In this document: piece by piece, positions 54,049 through 61,307 of the stretch | Layout of the letters: every line of letters begins with the position of its first letter | Position numbering within the stretch: position 1 is the stretch's first letter | Assembly: GCA_015698285.1 (NCBI GenBank) | Contig: CP048685.1 | Coordinates: 1,736,001 to 1,800,000, forward strand | Source of the DNA: Candidatus Nitronauta litoralis | GTDB lineage: Bacteria; Nitrospinota; Nitrospinia; Nitrospinales; Nitrospinaceae | Length of the DNA: 64,000 nt | Direction: 5' to 3' | Notes under the pieces: generated by a model | What the model saw: the letters and a program-made list of their open reading frames with translations, nothing else | What the model was told of the DNA's origin: nothing | Database searches by the model: none | Program-made: the position numbers and the translations under genes

Positions 54049-54077
54049 ATCATAGCGCGGGAACTCTCGTTTGTCAA
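54049..54077 (-). promoter_or_regulatory. Strong sigma-70 type promoter of small thioredoxin gene
   Basis: Read on the minus strand: TTGACA (54077-54072), a 17-base spacer, then TATGAT (54054-54049). Spacing is ideal, and the start codon lies about 55 bp further. Confidence 0.8.
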
Positions 54078-54080
54078 ACA

Positions 54081-54097
54081 AGTTTCGAGTCAATACT
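54081..54097. promoter_or_regulatory. Operator-like palindrome, distal copy
   Basis: AGTTTCGAGTCAATACT, a slightly degenerate version of the proximal palindrome, immediately upstream of the -35 box. The two copies bracket the promoter. Confidence 0.6.
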
Positions 54098-54302
54098 TAA
54101 AAAAATTGGGAGGGTGTTTTGTGGATTGTGTGGAGGATCGGGTATTGTTGGGGTGTGGGACTCTGGGTTGTTAATATATAATCTGAGGAAAGCGGATTCT
54201 CTATAACGGAAGGGGATTGTTTATTCAGAAATAATTAAATACCAGGCCATTGATGGATCTCGTTTTTTAGAGACTGAGTAACCATTTAGCGAAGATTTCG
54301 TG

Positions 54303-54457
54303 CGATGGGTTCGTTAACTTTGAAGACGACCGCAAACTGCAGGTGCTTGAGTTGTTAAAAGAGTTCACCACCAGGCGGCAGGTATTGCTGATGACCTGCC
54401 ACCGCGACACCCTAGAGCTTTGCCATGGCCCAAGGTGCTCTTGCCATTGAATGGTAA
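54303..54457 (+). pseudogene. Degenerate second copy of the yhaN-like 3' end
   Basis: These 155 bases follow 52521-52672 closely by eye (roughly four bases in five): FVNFEDDRK, VLELLKEF, LLMTCHRDT, and after a +1 shift ALAIEW before the stop. The shift and the absence of the rest of the gene make it a remnant. Between the two copies lie the MOSC and thioredoxin genes. Confidence 0.85.
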
Positions 54458-54574
54458 GTCGTTCTTTATTTGAAAATAGAAACGGATTGGGCATTTTTTT
54501 CGGATTGTAATGGTTTGTTTTGTTGTCTGTTTCTGTCAGGTCATTTATTTGCTTTTTTTTGGATTGAGGATTAA

Positions 54575-55150
54575 ATGGGTTTTGCAGTTTCATGGATGGC
54601 GATCAAAGGAAAACCTCAACAGAAAATCCTTGATGCATTGGAGTTAGGTGAGACGGGGGAAAAGGAGAAGGATGTAAATTCTGGGATTAGTGGAGCCCTG
54701 CTGCCAAATAATTGGTATCTGATTTTCTTAGACGAATTTGAATCTAAATATGTTTCAGATAAAATTCTCATACCTCTTTCAGAGGGTTGTGAAATGGTCG
54801 TTTGTAATATTGAAGAGCATGTAATGTATTCCAGTGCCCAATATTGGGGAAATGGTCGAAAACTTTGGCAAGTGTCACATGATTCACAACAGGGAATGTT
54901 AAATTTAGAAGAAGAGGGGATTCTTCCGGAAGATTTTGAAAATATAAAAAGTGTGAAATTTGCAGAGCAAAAAAAAGAGGGTGGAGAAAAAGCTGATGTA
55001 GATTGTGTCTTTGATATTCCCTTGCATTTGGCAGAGGCGTTAACAGGTTTCAGGCATGATATGGAAAATCCTGATTTTGAAAATATTGAGTTTTCTATTC
55101 TGGTTTCAATGAATCCCAATAAACCCAGGCCTTGGTGGAAATTCTGGTAG
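54575..55150 (+). CDS. Conserved hypothetical protein (191 aa)
   Basis: Not assigned to a named family. It starts FAVSWMAIKGKPQQKILDAL and includes LPNNWYLIFLDEFESKYVSDKILIPLSEGCEMVVCNIEEHVMYSSAQYW, a pattern I associate with small uncharacterised proteins found sporadically in Gram-negatives. There is no signal peptide. It is strikingly AT-rich compared with its neighbours and follows a duplicated gene end, so transfer from elsewhere is likely. Confidence 0.6.
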   Translation: MGFAVSWMAIKGKPQQKILDALELGETGEKEKDVNSGISGALLPNNWYLIFLDEFESKYVSDKILIPLSEGCEMVVCNIEEHVMYSSAQYWGNGRKLWQVSHDSQQGMLNLEEEGILPEDFENIKSVKFAEQKKEGGEKADVDCVFDIPLHLAEALTGFRHDMENPDFENIEFSILVSMNPNKPRPWWKFW

Positions 55151-55260
55151 TGAATTCTGTGGCTATTTTTTTCTAGTTTTTGGCTCAATGGTGGAATGAA
55201 GATGAGGTGGCATAGGTGATTTGTTTGGAATAAGTGCGAGGACCGAAAAGGAGAAAAAGC

Positions 55261-55306
55261 AAAGGCGAGATTCTTCACTCCACTTTGTTTCGTTCAGAAT
55301 GACAAA
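55261..55306 (+). repeat. Dispersed repeat family A, copy 3
   Basis: AAAGGCGAGATTCTTC ... TTCAGAATGACAAA; nearly identical to 13575-13620 including the core CACTCCACTTTGTTTCG. It lies in the 55151-55568 gap, which has no gene. Confidence 0.85.
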
Positions 55307-55311
55307 ATGTC

Positions 55312-55370
55312 CGTCATCGCGAGCGACTGGAGGGAGCGTGGCGATCCAGAGGTCTGGATTGCTTCGTCGC
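55312..55370 (+). repeat. Dispersed repeat family B
   Basis: CGTCATCGCGAGCGACTGG ... GGCGATCCAG AGGT CTGGATTGC TTCGTCGC, with a clear stem in the second half. Sequences of the form TCATTGCGAGCGAAG..CAATC..GATTGCTTCG are widespread intergenic repeats in bacteria. Confidence 0.7.
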
Positions 55371-55462
55371 TTTTGCTCCGGAGGCAGTATCCAAGTCTAA
55401 TGGTTAAGAGGGGTAAGAGACTTTTGCCAGCCGTTTGTAATAAAACTACTAAAACCAACTTA

Positions 55463-55498
55463 TTGTCATTCTGAGCCGCAGGCGAAGAATCGCGCTTT
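55463..55498 (-). repeat. Dispersed repeat family A, copy 4 (inverted)
   Basis: ATTGTCATTCTGAGCCGCAG then GCGAAGAATCGCGCTTTT: family A ends in opposite orientation with the short core GCCTGCGG. It forms an inverted pair with 55261-55306. Confidence 0.75.
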
Positions 55499-55568
55499 TG
55501 CTTTTACATAGATAGCCTTTTATCATCGGGCGAAAATCAGCCTTATTGAGCCACTCTCAAAATAATCC

Positions 55569-55597
55569 TTGAGTTAGCCCTGAATAATCCGTAAAAT
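55569..55597 (+). promoter_or_regulatory. Promoter candidate for tetR-mmpl operon
   Basis: TTGAGT (55569-55574), 17-base spacer, TAAAAT (55592-55597); the regulator ATG is 31 bp downstream. Confidence 0.55.
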
Positions 55598-55627
55598 ATT
55601 TACACATAATTTTATGGGTAAAAATAA

Positions 55628-56227
55628 ATGGACGTTGAACATGAAAAATCAGTCGATACACGCTCGCAGATCCAGGACGCGGCTCTGGAGCGGTTCGGCC
55701 GTTACGGATTCGGCAAGACCACCATGGCCGAGATCGCCCGCGACTGCGACATGTCCGCCGGCAACCTGTATCGCTACTTCGAGAACAAGACGGAGATAGG
55801 TGCAGCCTGTGCCAAGCGCTGTATGGGGGAATCCGAGGACGAAGTCCGCAAGGTCCTGAAAGAACCGGGCATGACTGCCGCCCAGCGCCTGGAGGCCTTC
55901 ATCCTAAACAAGTTACGGTACATGCACGGCCACTTTGCGGACTTCCCGACCCTGCTTGAACTGGTCCTCCACATCACTGAAAACCGCTTTGATCTGGTAG
56001 TTGCCCACTGGGGAAAACTGCAGTCGATGGTGGCGGAAATCCTGGCTGAAGGCAATCGCTCCGGCGAATTTGAGGTCGAGGATATCCTGAAAACCGCCGA
56101 GGCTTTCCTGCTCGCCAACTATAAATTCATAGCCCCGCGGAACATGGCGGGTTATGAACTGGAAACCCTGGAGCAGGAAGCGCATGAGGTCCTGTCCCTG
56201 CTGATTAAGGCACTTAAAAAGGGCTGA
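55628..56227 (+). CDS. TetR/AcrR family regulator
   Basis: 199 residues. The N-terminal DNA-binding domain is typical: IQDAALERFGRYGFGKTTMAEIARDCDMSAGNLYRYFENKTEIGAACAKR. The C-terminal domain is an all-helical ligand-binding and dimerisation part (YMHGHFADFPTLLELVLHI). It is followed 51 bp later by an RND/MMPL exporter gene on the same strand, so it probably represses this exporter and responds to its substrate. Its own ATG has only a weak ribosome site. Confidence 0.92.
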   Translation: MDVEHEKSVDTRSQIQDAALERFGRYGFGKTTMAEIARDCDMSAGNLYRYFENKTEIGAACAKRCMGESEDEVRKVLKEPGMTAAQRLEAFILNKLRYMHGHFADFPTLLELVLHITENRFDLVVAHWGKLQSMVAEILAEGNRSGEFEVEDILKTAEAFLLANYKFIAPRNMAGYELETLEQEAHEVLSLLIKALKKG

Positions 56228-56278
56228 TTTTTTTTGCCCTCTAACTGAACATTTTTCAAAATATTTAATATTCAGCCA

Positions 56279-58651
56279 ATGAACAACAACGTCCAGCCAA
56301 CTTCAAAATTTGCCAGCTTCGTCATTTCCTGGCGTTGGATGGTCATCCTCCTGATGCTGGTCCTGATCGGAATTTCGGCAAGTGGCGGACGCTTCCTCGC
56401 CTTTTCGACCGACTACCGGGTGTTCTTCAGCGAGGACAACCCCCAGCTCAACGCATTCGAAACCCTGCAGAACACCTACACGAAAAACGACAACGTCATG
56501 ATCGCCATTGAGCCCAGGCAGGGTGGGGTGTTCACGGCGGAAACCATGAAGATCGTAAAGGAACTGACGGAAGCTTCCTGGCAGATTCCTTACTCCATCC
56601 GCGTCGACTCGGTGACCAACTATCAGCACACCCGCGCAGAGGAAGACGACCTGATTGTCGCGGACCTCGTAAAGAATCCGGGAAAGATGGGGGCCGAAGA
56701 ATTTAAAAGTGTCAAAGACATTGCGCTCACGGAACCGCTTCTGATCGGTCGCCTGGTCAACAAGACCGCTTCCATCACCGGGGTTAACACAACCGTCAAC
56801 CTTCCGGGTAAAGCCAATGAGGAAACGCCCGAGGTAGTGACTTTCGTCCGTGACATGGTGGAAAAATTTCGCGCCAAGTACCCGGACACCAATTTTTACA
56901 TGACCGGCGTTGTGTTCATGAACAATGCGTTTGATGAGGCGGGTCGCGGCGACATGATGACGTTGATCCCCATCATGTATTCGCTGGTCATCATCCTGTT
57001 GTGGTGGATGCTGCGTTCATTTTTCTCGATGCTGACCACCATTCTGGTGGTGGCGTTTTCAGTTATGACCGGTATGGGCCTGGCAGGTTATGTGGGGATA
57101 TTGCTGACACCCATTGCGGCCAATGCGCCGATCATCATCCTGACGCTGGGCGTTGCAGACAGTATCCATATACTCACTACCATGCTGCACGAGATGCGGA
57201 TGGGTAAGAGCAAGCGCGATGCCATCGCCGAGTCGTTGCGCGTCAACCACCAGCCGGTCTTCATCACCAGTGTGACCACCGCTATTGGTTTCCTCAGCTT
57301 GAACTTCAGTGACTCGCCGCCGTTTCAGGATCTCGGTAACATCGTCGCCATCGGTGTGATGGCAGCCTATGCGTATTCAGTCACCCTGTTGCCTGCATTG
57401 ATGACGATCCTGCCGGTTAAAGTCAGGCCATTACCGGAATCGGGTCGACTGCCTGTGGACTGGCTGGCCGACCGTGTAATCGCCAAACGCCGTCAATGGT
57501 TTTTCGGGATGATGGCCTTTGTGCTGGTGCTGGTGGCGATGACGCCGCGTATCGAAATTGACGAACGATTCAATGAATACTTCGACAAGCGTTTTGATTT
57601 TCGCAACGACAACGATTACGTCGTCGCCAACCTGACGGGTTTCGAATCGATTGAATACTCGCTGAAGGCGGCGGACTCCGGCGGAATTGCTGATCCGGAA
57701 TATCTCAAGACAGTGGACAAGTTTGCAGAGTGGTATCGTGCCCAGCCGCATGTGATGTACGTCGGCACATTGACCGATATCATGAAGCGTCTCAACAAGA
57801 ACATGCACGGCGATGATCCGGCCTGGTACAAATTACCGGACCGGCGTGACCTCGCGGCTCAATACCTGCTGCTGTATGAGTTGTCGCTCCCCTTTGGGCT
57901 GGACCTGAACAACCAGATCAATGTGGACAAGTCCGCCATCCGCTTCACTGCTGTGCTGGATAATATTTCCACACGGGAAGGCCTGGAGCTCGAAGAACGG
58001 GCGCAGACCTGGTTGCGCGAAAATGCTCCGGCGAGCATGGAGGGTCCGGGGGCGAGTCCGTTGATCATGTTCTCGCATATCGCCATGCGCAATGTGGAGG
58101 CGATGATGAACGGTGCTGTGCTGGCTCTGATATTGATCTCCGCCATTCTCGTGATGGCACTCAGGAGTATGAAGTTTGGACTGGTGAGTATTGTTCCCAA
58201 CCTGATGCCGATTGCGATGACGTTCGGTATCTGGGCGGTGACGGTGAAGTATGTCGGCCTTTCGGTTTCGGTAGTGGCTCCGGTTGCACTCGGGATCATT
58301 GTCGACGACACCGTGCATTTTCTGAGTAAGTACCTGCGCGCCAGGCGGGAACGTAAGGCCACGCCAGCCGAAGCGGTGCGTTATTCGTTCCACACTGTTG
58401 GCACCGCACTTGGGATCACCTCGCTGGTGCTGGCGATCGGGTTTTCTGTTTTAGGGTATTCGGGTTTTACGATGAATGTTCATCTGGGGGTGATGACGGT
58501 TATTGCCATCGTCTGTGCTTTGGCGGCGGACTTCCTGTTCCTGCCCCCATTACTTATGAAACTGGAGGGAAAAGATCATGAGAAATTTCATTCTGGTTTT
58601 AGCAAGTCTGATGCTGTTAACCCCGGTCTCGCTCCTGGCGGGAAAGGGTGA
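56279..58651 (+). CDS. RND/MMPL family exporter
   Basis: 790-residue inner-membrane exporter of the COG1033 type. After an N-terminal helix (WRWMVILLMLVLIGIS) and a periplasmic domain come six helices with GVADSIHILTTMLHEMR, a second periplasmic domain (residues 410-610) and six more helices with GIIVDDTVHFLSKYLRARRERK. Both halves carry the internal MMPL pattern. Its last 74 bp overlap, in another frame, the start of a small secreted-protein gene. With the TetR regulator before it and a LolA-like gene after it, it resembles lipid/lipoprotein export operons. Confidence 0.93.
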   Translation: MNNNVQPTSKFASFVISWRWMVILLMLVLIGISASGGRFLAFSTDYRVFFSEDNPQLNAFETLQNTYTKNDNVMIAIEPRQGGVFTAETMKIVKELTEASWQIPYSIRVDSVTNYQHTRAEEDDLIVADLVKNPGKMGAEEFKSVKDIALTEPLLIGRLVNKTASITGVNTTVNLPGKANEETPEVVTFVRDMVEKFRAKYPDTNFYMTGVVFMNNAFDEAGRGDMMTLIPIMYSLVIILLWWMLRSFFSMLTTILVVAFSVMTGMGLAGYVGILLTPIAANAPIIILTLGVADSIHILTTMLHEMRMGKSKRDAIAESLRVNHQPVFITSVTTAIGFLSLNFSDSPPFQDLGNIVAIGVMAAYAYSVTLLPALMTILPVKVRPLPESGRLPVDWLADRVIAKRRQWFFGMMAFVLVLVAMTPRIEIDERFNEYFDKRFDFRNDNDYVVANLTGFESIEYSLKAADSGGIADPEYLKTVDKFAEWYRAQPHVMYVGTLTDIMKRLNKNMHGDDPAWYKLPDRRDLAAQYLLLYELSLPFGLDLNNQINVDKSAIRFTAVLDNISTREGLELEERAQTWLRENAPASMEGPGASPLIMFSHIAMRNVEAMMNGAVLALILISAILVMALRSMKFGLVSIVPNLMPIAMTFGIWAVTVKYVGLSVSVVAPVALGIIVDDTVHFLSKYLRARRERKATPAEAVRYSFHTVGTALGITSLVLAIGFSVLGYSGFTMNVHLGVMTVIAIVCALAADFLFLPPLLMKLEGKDHEKFHSGFSKSDAVNPGLAPGGKG

Positions 58652-58820
58652 TGTTGCTGATAAGGAAAAACAGAAGGAAGAAAAAGTCCAGGTAGTGGTG
58701 ACTCAGATTCCTGATGTCGCCGCACAGGATGCAAAAGAACAGGTTAAAGAAGAAACGAATGAGGCCAGTAAGGAAGACCTCATCATTCGTGACCACCTGG
58801 CGGTGGGGCCAAAAAGTTGA
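58578..58820 (+). CDS. Small secreted charged protein (80 aa)
   Basis: Signal peptide MRNFILVLASLMLLTPVSLLA, then a short highly charged, Lys/Glu/Val-rich chain (DVADKEKQKEEKVQVVVTQI) that looks like a coiled coil or disordered. GGAGG lies about 8 nt before the ATG, inside the MMPL gene end. The 74-bp overlap and good ribosome site support a real gene co-translated with the exporter; it may be its periplasmic accessory. No family was recognised. Confidence 0.65.
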   Translation: MRNFILVLASLMLLTPVSLLAGKGDVADKEKQKEEKVQVVVTQIPDVAAQDAKEQVKEETNEASKEDLIIRDHLAVGPKS

Positions 58821-58959
58821 CCATTGGATTACCTCGTAAAATTTGTGGAGTAATTCAATGTTCAACGTTGCAAAGGAACCTTTGTGTAATTGTTTAATCA
58901 GAGGCCAGAAATTTTGGGGACACCCTTATACAGGCTCAAGATGACAGTTAAAATATTGT

Positions 58960-59003
58960 CTTGTCATTCTGAGGACCAACGGGACGAAGAATCTCGCCTT
59001 GGA
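58960..59003 (-). repeat. Dispersed repeat family A, copy 5
   Basis: CTTGTCATTCTGAGGACCAA ... GACGAAGAATCTCGCCTTGG: family A ends around the core GTCCCGTTGGT. It lies in the 308-bp gap 58821-59128 inside the exporter locus; no gene is seen there. Confidence 0.8.
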
Positions 59004-59128
59004 CCTTCGGGCTTGGGTAATGCAAAGCTCCTATTGTTAAAGGGGGACGCGAAACAGGGGGTTTCTAATTCGTTGTCCATGCGCCGAGCGCTTGTTGGCC
59101 TTCACTTAAGTTATTTGGAGGAAAGAGT

Positions 59129-59914
59129 ATGAAATATCTGCTGACCGTGCTGACCCTGGCGGGACTGCTCGTCCCCGCCGGGGTTCTCGCTGAATCTCCC
59201 GAGGAAAAGGGACTGGCGATAGCTGTTGAAGACGATAAACGCGATAACGGGTTCCAGGATTACCAGGCCGACATGGTGATGGTGTTGACCAACCGCTCCG
59301 GAGAAGAAGCGAGGCGCCAGATTCACACCAAGAACATGGAAGTGAAAGACGATGGCGATAAATCACTGGTCATCTTCAACGAACCGCGCGATGTCAAAGG
59401 TACGGCTCTGCTCAATTTCTCCCATAAAACCGAAACCGACGATCAGTGGTTGTACCTGCCCGCACTCAAACGCGTCAAGCGCATCAGCTCCGCCAACAAA
59501 TCCGGCTCATTCATGGGCAGTGAGTTTGCGTATGAAGACATCACCAGCCAGGAAGTGGAGAAGTATACGTACAAGTGGCTGCGTGACGAGGAAATGGACG
59601 GCCTGCCCGTGTTTGTTTTCGAACGTTACCCCGCTTATGAATACTCAGGCTACACCCGGCAGATCGTGTGGCTGGACAAGAAAGAATACCGTCCGCTGAA
59701 AATTGAATATTATGATAAGAAGAAAACGTTGCTCAAGACGCAGACTTTCGGCGGCTACAAGCAGTATCTCGACAAATACTGGTATCCCGATGAGATGCAC
59801 ATGGAGAACCACCAGACCGGCAAAAAGACGACACTATTCTGGTCGAACTACAAATTCCGGGTCGGCTTCAAATCCCGCGACTTCAACAAGAACAGTTTAA
59901 AAAGAGCGAGATAG
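59129..59914 (+). CDS. LolA-like outer-membrane lipoprotein-sorting protein
   Basis: 261 residues with signal peptide LLTVLTLAGLLVPAGVLA. The mature protein has the LolA/LolB-like half-barrel pattern of the COG2834 family: MVMVLTNRSGEEARRQIHTKNMEV, SLVIFNEPRDVKGTALLNFSHKTETDDQWLYLPALKRVKRISSANKSGSFMGSEFAYEDI, then IVWLDKKEYRPLKIEYYDKK. AGGAAAG-type ribosome site precedes ATG. Genes of this family often stand beside MMPL exporters, where they are thought to carry the hydrophobic substrate across the periplasm; that fits the 56.3 kb exporter. Confidence 0.9.
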   Translation: MKYLLTVLTLAGLLVPAGVLAESPEEKGLAIAVEDDKRDNGFQDYQADMVMVLTNRSGEEARRQIHTKNMEVKDDGDKSLVIFNEPRDVKGTALLNFSHKTETDDQWLYLPALKRVKRISSANKSGSFMGSEFAYEDITSQEVEKYTYKWLRDEEMDGLPVFVFERYPAYEYSGYTRQIVWLDKKEYRPLKIEYYDKKKTLLKTQTFGGYKQYLDKYWYPDEMHMENHQTGKKTTLFWSNYKFRVGFKSRDFNKNSLKRAR

Positions 59915-59920
59915 CCTTTT

Positions 59921-61144
59921 TCATGGCGATACAACCCGCCCTAAAAAATAGACCAGGCCGGTGGCGCGGTCGCGGATGCAGAACAGGAAGGGATGATCGG
60001 CGCAGAAAACTTCTGGGGCCGGAGGTTCGCTGTCGTCGATTCCCATTGCGGTCATGACGGCAGTAACAGCGGCGGCTTCGGTTCCTTTTTCATTCACATC
60101 AATCCACACCTTGTGCAGGACCTCGCTCACCCAGACCGGTTCGATTTCTGCAATCCCCGGGATGTCCGCCTTGCCCTGATCAAACACATCTCCTGCGCCC
60201 AGGGCGGTCAGGGTTTCATTTAAACTAAACTGGTTTTCGATTAAAAATTTTGGGAAGATTACTTTGACCGGTTTCCACCGCATTTTTTTGCAAAGTTTTT
60301 CCAGCCGTTCCCCGGTCAGCCATTTTTCGAGTGTGGGCAGTCCATCGTTTTTTCCGGGCAGGATGACCATCATGCTCAGGCTTCCATAAACGTATTTCAT
60401 TTCCAGCGCTTTAAAATCCTTTTCCTCGCTGTGGTAGTAGCCGAATGTTTCCTCCTGCCTCATGAATTCCGCTTCGCCGGTGCTGCCGTCTGCAAGGTTA
60501 AACGGTTCTTTTGCATTGTCGGCTTCATTAAACTGGTGCTCCCAGGATCCTTTGAAGTAAAGGGCATTGGTCAGAATGAGGCGGACGAATCCCCAAGGCA
60601 GGTTTTCATCCATGATTTCCCGGATGCGTCCGTGAGTGTGTTTGCTCACCCACTGGTTGATCATTTCGATGGCGACTTCTGGCGTGGGAAGAAACTGCAT
60701 GTTCTCGACATGGGCCGAGAAGGCTTTCTTTACACGTTCGATGTATTCCGGGCGGAAGGGATATTCCTTTTGTCCCCATATGGCATTGGCCAGCTTCAGT
60801 ACCAGATCGCCGGAGGCCTCATCAACAAGCAACTGGGAGTCAGAATCTACGGATGGGTCGCCCGCGTGGCTCAGGATGTTTGCATAAGCCTGCAGGTTGT
60901 GGAACCAGGTTTCGACCTCCGAAGGGGTTTTTGAAAAACCGAGGACTTCGGCAAGCTGTTGTGCAGTCCGGTCTTCCGCTCCCAGGTACAACATGCCGAG
61001 TGCGCAGGCAATACTGATGGGAGACAGGGCGCAATTGGTATTTTTTTCTTCAATGGATTGAAGAAGTTTCAGCCCAAAGGCGTTGCTTCCAGATGCGAGG
61101 GGTTTCAGTGCCTCGGGTTGGAACGGTGTTTGATCGGAGGCCAT
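59921..61144 (-). CDS. Serpin family protease inhibitor
   Basis: About 407 residues from ATG 61144 (AAAGGAAA just upstream; the open frame extends 36 codons further back without support). Serpin signatures: NCALSPISIACALGMLYLGA, LANAIWGQKEYPF, LILTNALYFKGSWEHQF, MMVILPGKNDGLPTLEKWL, the breach/shutter region, and VWIDVNEKGTEAAAVTAV followed by FCADHPFLFCIRDRATG. The hinge KGTEAAAVT has small residues as required for loop insertion, so it should be inhibitory. No signal peptide is seen with this start, suggesting an intracellular target. Confidence 0.93.
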   Translation of the reverse strand: MASDQTPFQPEALKPLASGSNAFGLKLLQSIEEKNTNCALSPISIACALGMLYLGAEDRTAQQLAEVLGFSKTPSEVETWFHNLQAYANILSHAGDPSVDSDSQLLVDEASGDLVLKLANAIWGQKEYPFRPEYIERVKKAFSAHVENMQFLPTPEVAIEMINQWVSKHTHGRIREIMDENLPWGFVRLILTNALYFKGSWEHQFNEADNAKEPFNLADGSTGEAEFMRQEETFGYYHSEEKDFKALEMKYVYGSLSMMVILPGKNDGLPTLEKWLTGERLEKLCKKMRWKPVKVIFPKFLIENQFSLNETLTALGAGDVFDQGKADIPGIAEIEPVWVSEVLHKVWIDVNEKGTEAAAVTAVMTAMGIDDSEPPAPEVFCADHPFLFCIRDRATGLVYFLGRVVSP

Positions 61145-61307
61145 GGTATTTCCTTTCAATAATATAAAAACAGGATAGGGGCAATCGGATTTTAGCCCAA
61201 ATAAAAGGAACATTTTTTTTTCGCATTTTTTCGGTGAATTATTGATTCTCACGGGCCTTGAGTTTGCGGTATGCTGGTTGGGTTACCTCTAATAGAAGGG
61301 ATGTCCC

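Noticed and set aside
54267-54593. 108-codon minus-strand frame
   Set aside because: It is the reverse reading of the degenerate yhaN end plus AT-rich spacer.
57833-58393. 186-codon minus-strand frame, His/Arg-rich
   Set aside because: Lies opposite the MMPL exporter whose helices and motifs are clear; composition is that of a reverse-strand shadow.
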